DNA from: Nitrospira sp. CR1.3
Lineage (GTDB): Bacteria > Nitrospirota > Nitrospiria > Nitrospirales > Nitrospiraceae
Reading direction: 5' to 3'
NCBI GenBank assembly: GCA_014055525.1
Contig: WIAH01000021.1
Location: 1 to 63,092 of the forward strand
DNA: 63,092 nt
Each line of letters begins with the position of its first letter. Within the stretch, counting starts at the first letter, position 1. Made by a program: the position numbers and the translations under genes. Positions 63,042-63,092 of the stretch are shown piece by piece. The notes below the pieces were generated by a model. The model saw nothing but the letters and a program-made list of their open reading frames with translations. It searched no databases and was not told the DNA's origin.

Positions 63042-63092
63042 ATGGAGCTAGCAGAAACGCTGACGACCCCAGTACCTTCTTCGCGCGAGACG
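63042..63092 (+). CDS. Start of an unidentified gene, cut by window edge
   Basis: ATG at 63042 is preceded by GGAGAGGAC; the 17 visible codons read MELAETLTTPVPSSRET. Too short to identify. Position right after the AAATTGACCCCT repeats makes it a candidate first gene of an insertion element. Confidence 0.35.
   Translation, partial: MELAETLTTPVPSSRET

Overview
The window reads as a chromosomal segment of a Nitrospira-type bacterium (phylum Nitrospirota). This is an inference from content: a complex I operon with two consecutive NuoM genes and no NuoE or NuoF (the '2M' complex I known from Nitrospira), SUMF1-domain proteins, and high, even G+C in the core. No rRNA or nxr gene is present to confirm it. 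One tRNA gene, tRNA-Leu(GAG), is present.

Layout. 1-8.4 kb: the end of an amino-acid permease; a minus-strand housekeeping group (PsiE-like protein, a tandem desulforedoxin-like protein, NagZ, PepA, QueE, HAD phosphatase); tRNA-Leu behind a consensus promoter with a palindromic repeat in its leader; and a single-domain response regulator. 8.4-12.7 kb: a PriA homologue whose helicase motifs are gone, and an OmpA-family protein. 12.8-26.5 kb: nuoABCDGIJKLMMN; NuoE, NuoF and NuoH are absent and the second NuoM lacks the usual TM7 lysine. 26.6-30.2 kb: CHASE3 sensor kinase, Rcp1-like receiver and hybrid kinase. 30.2-32.9 kb: small exported proteins and pyrE. 33-41.9 kb: a two-partner secretion pair, TpsB plus a 2388-residue TpsA adhesin carrying a regular A3-B1-A4-B3-A3 repeat array.

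41.95-56.9 kb is the most interesting part. A MerR/B12 regulator of the CarH/LitR type, with W-x9-EH and ExHxxG motifs, is divergent from a 19-gene colinear minus-strand run. The run includes photolyase, a YbgA-like DUF523/DUF1722 protein, a TIGR01777 oxidoreductase, SDR, FAD oxidoreductase, DUF1365, a cyclopropane-fatty-acid-synthase-like enzyme, DUF2878 and a CbiX-like chelatase. The same run also holds SUMF1-like proteins lacking the catalytic cysteines, paired zinc-ribbon proteins and several unknowns. The divergent region carries in-phase 11-bp direct repeats over the -10 of the minus-strand promoter, which is the geometry of a CarH operator. I read this as an adenosylcobalamin light-responsive regulon for photo-oxidative damage repair and lipid modification, extended by unrecognised genes. 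Nitrite oxidisers are known to be light sensitive.

56.9-63.1 kb looks like an accessory island: a tRNA 3'-end fragment, a terminator, a HigBA-like toxin-antitoxin with a probably leaderless toxin mRNA, a CsgG-like lipoprotein, two related proteins of an unrecognised family, a small Cys/His protein, and a P-loop ATPase whose 3' end runs into repeats resembling an insertion-element end.
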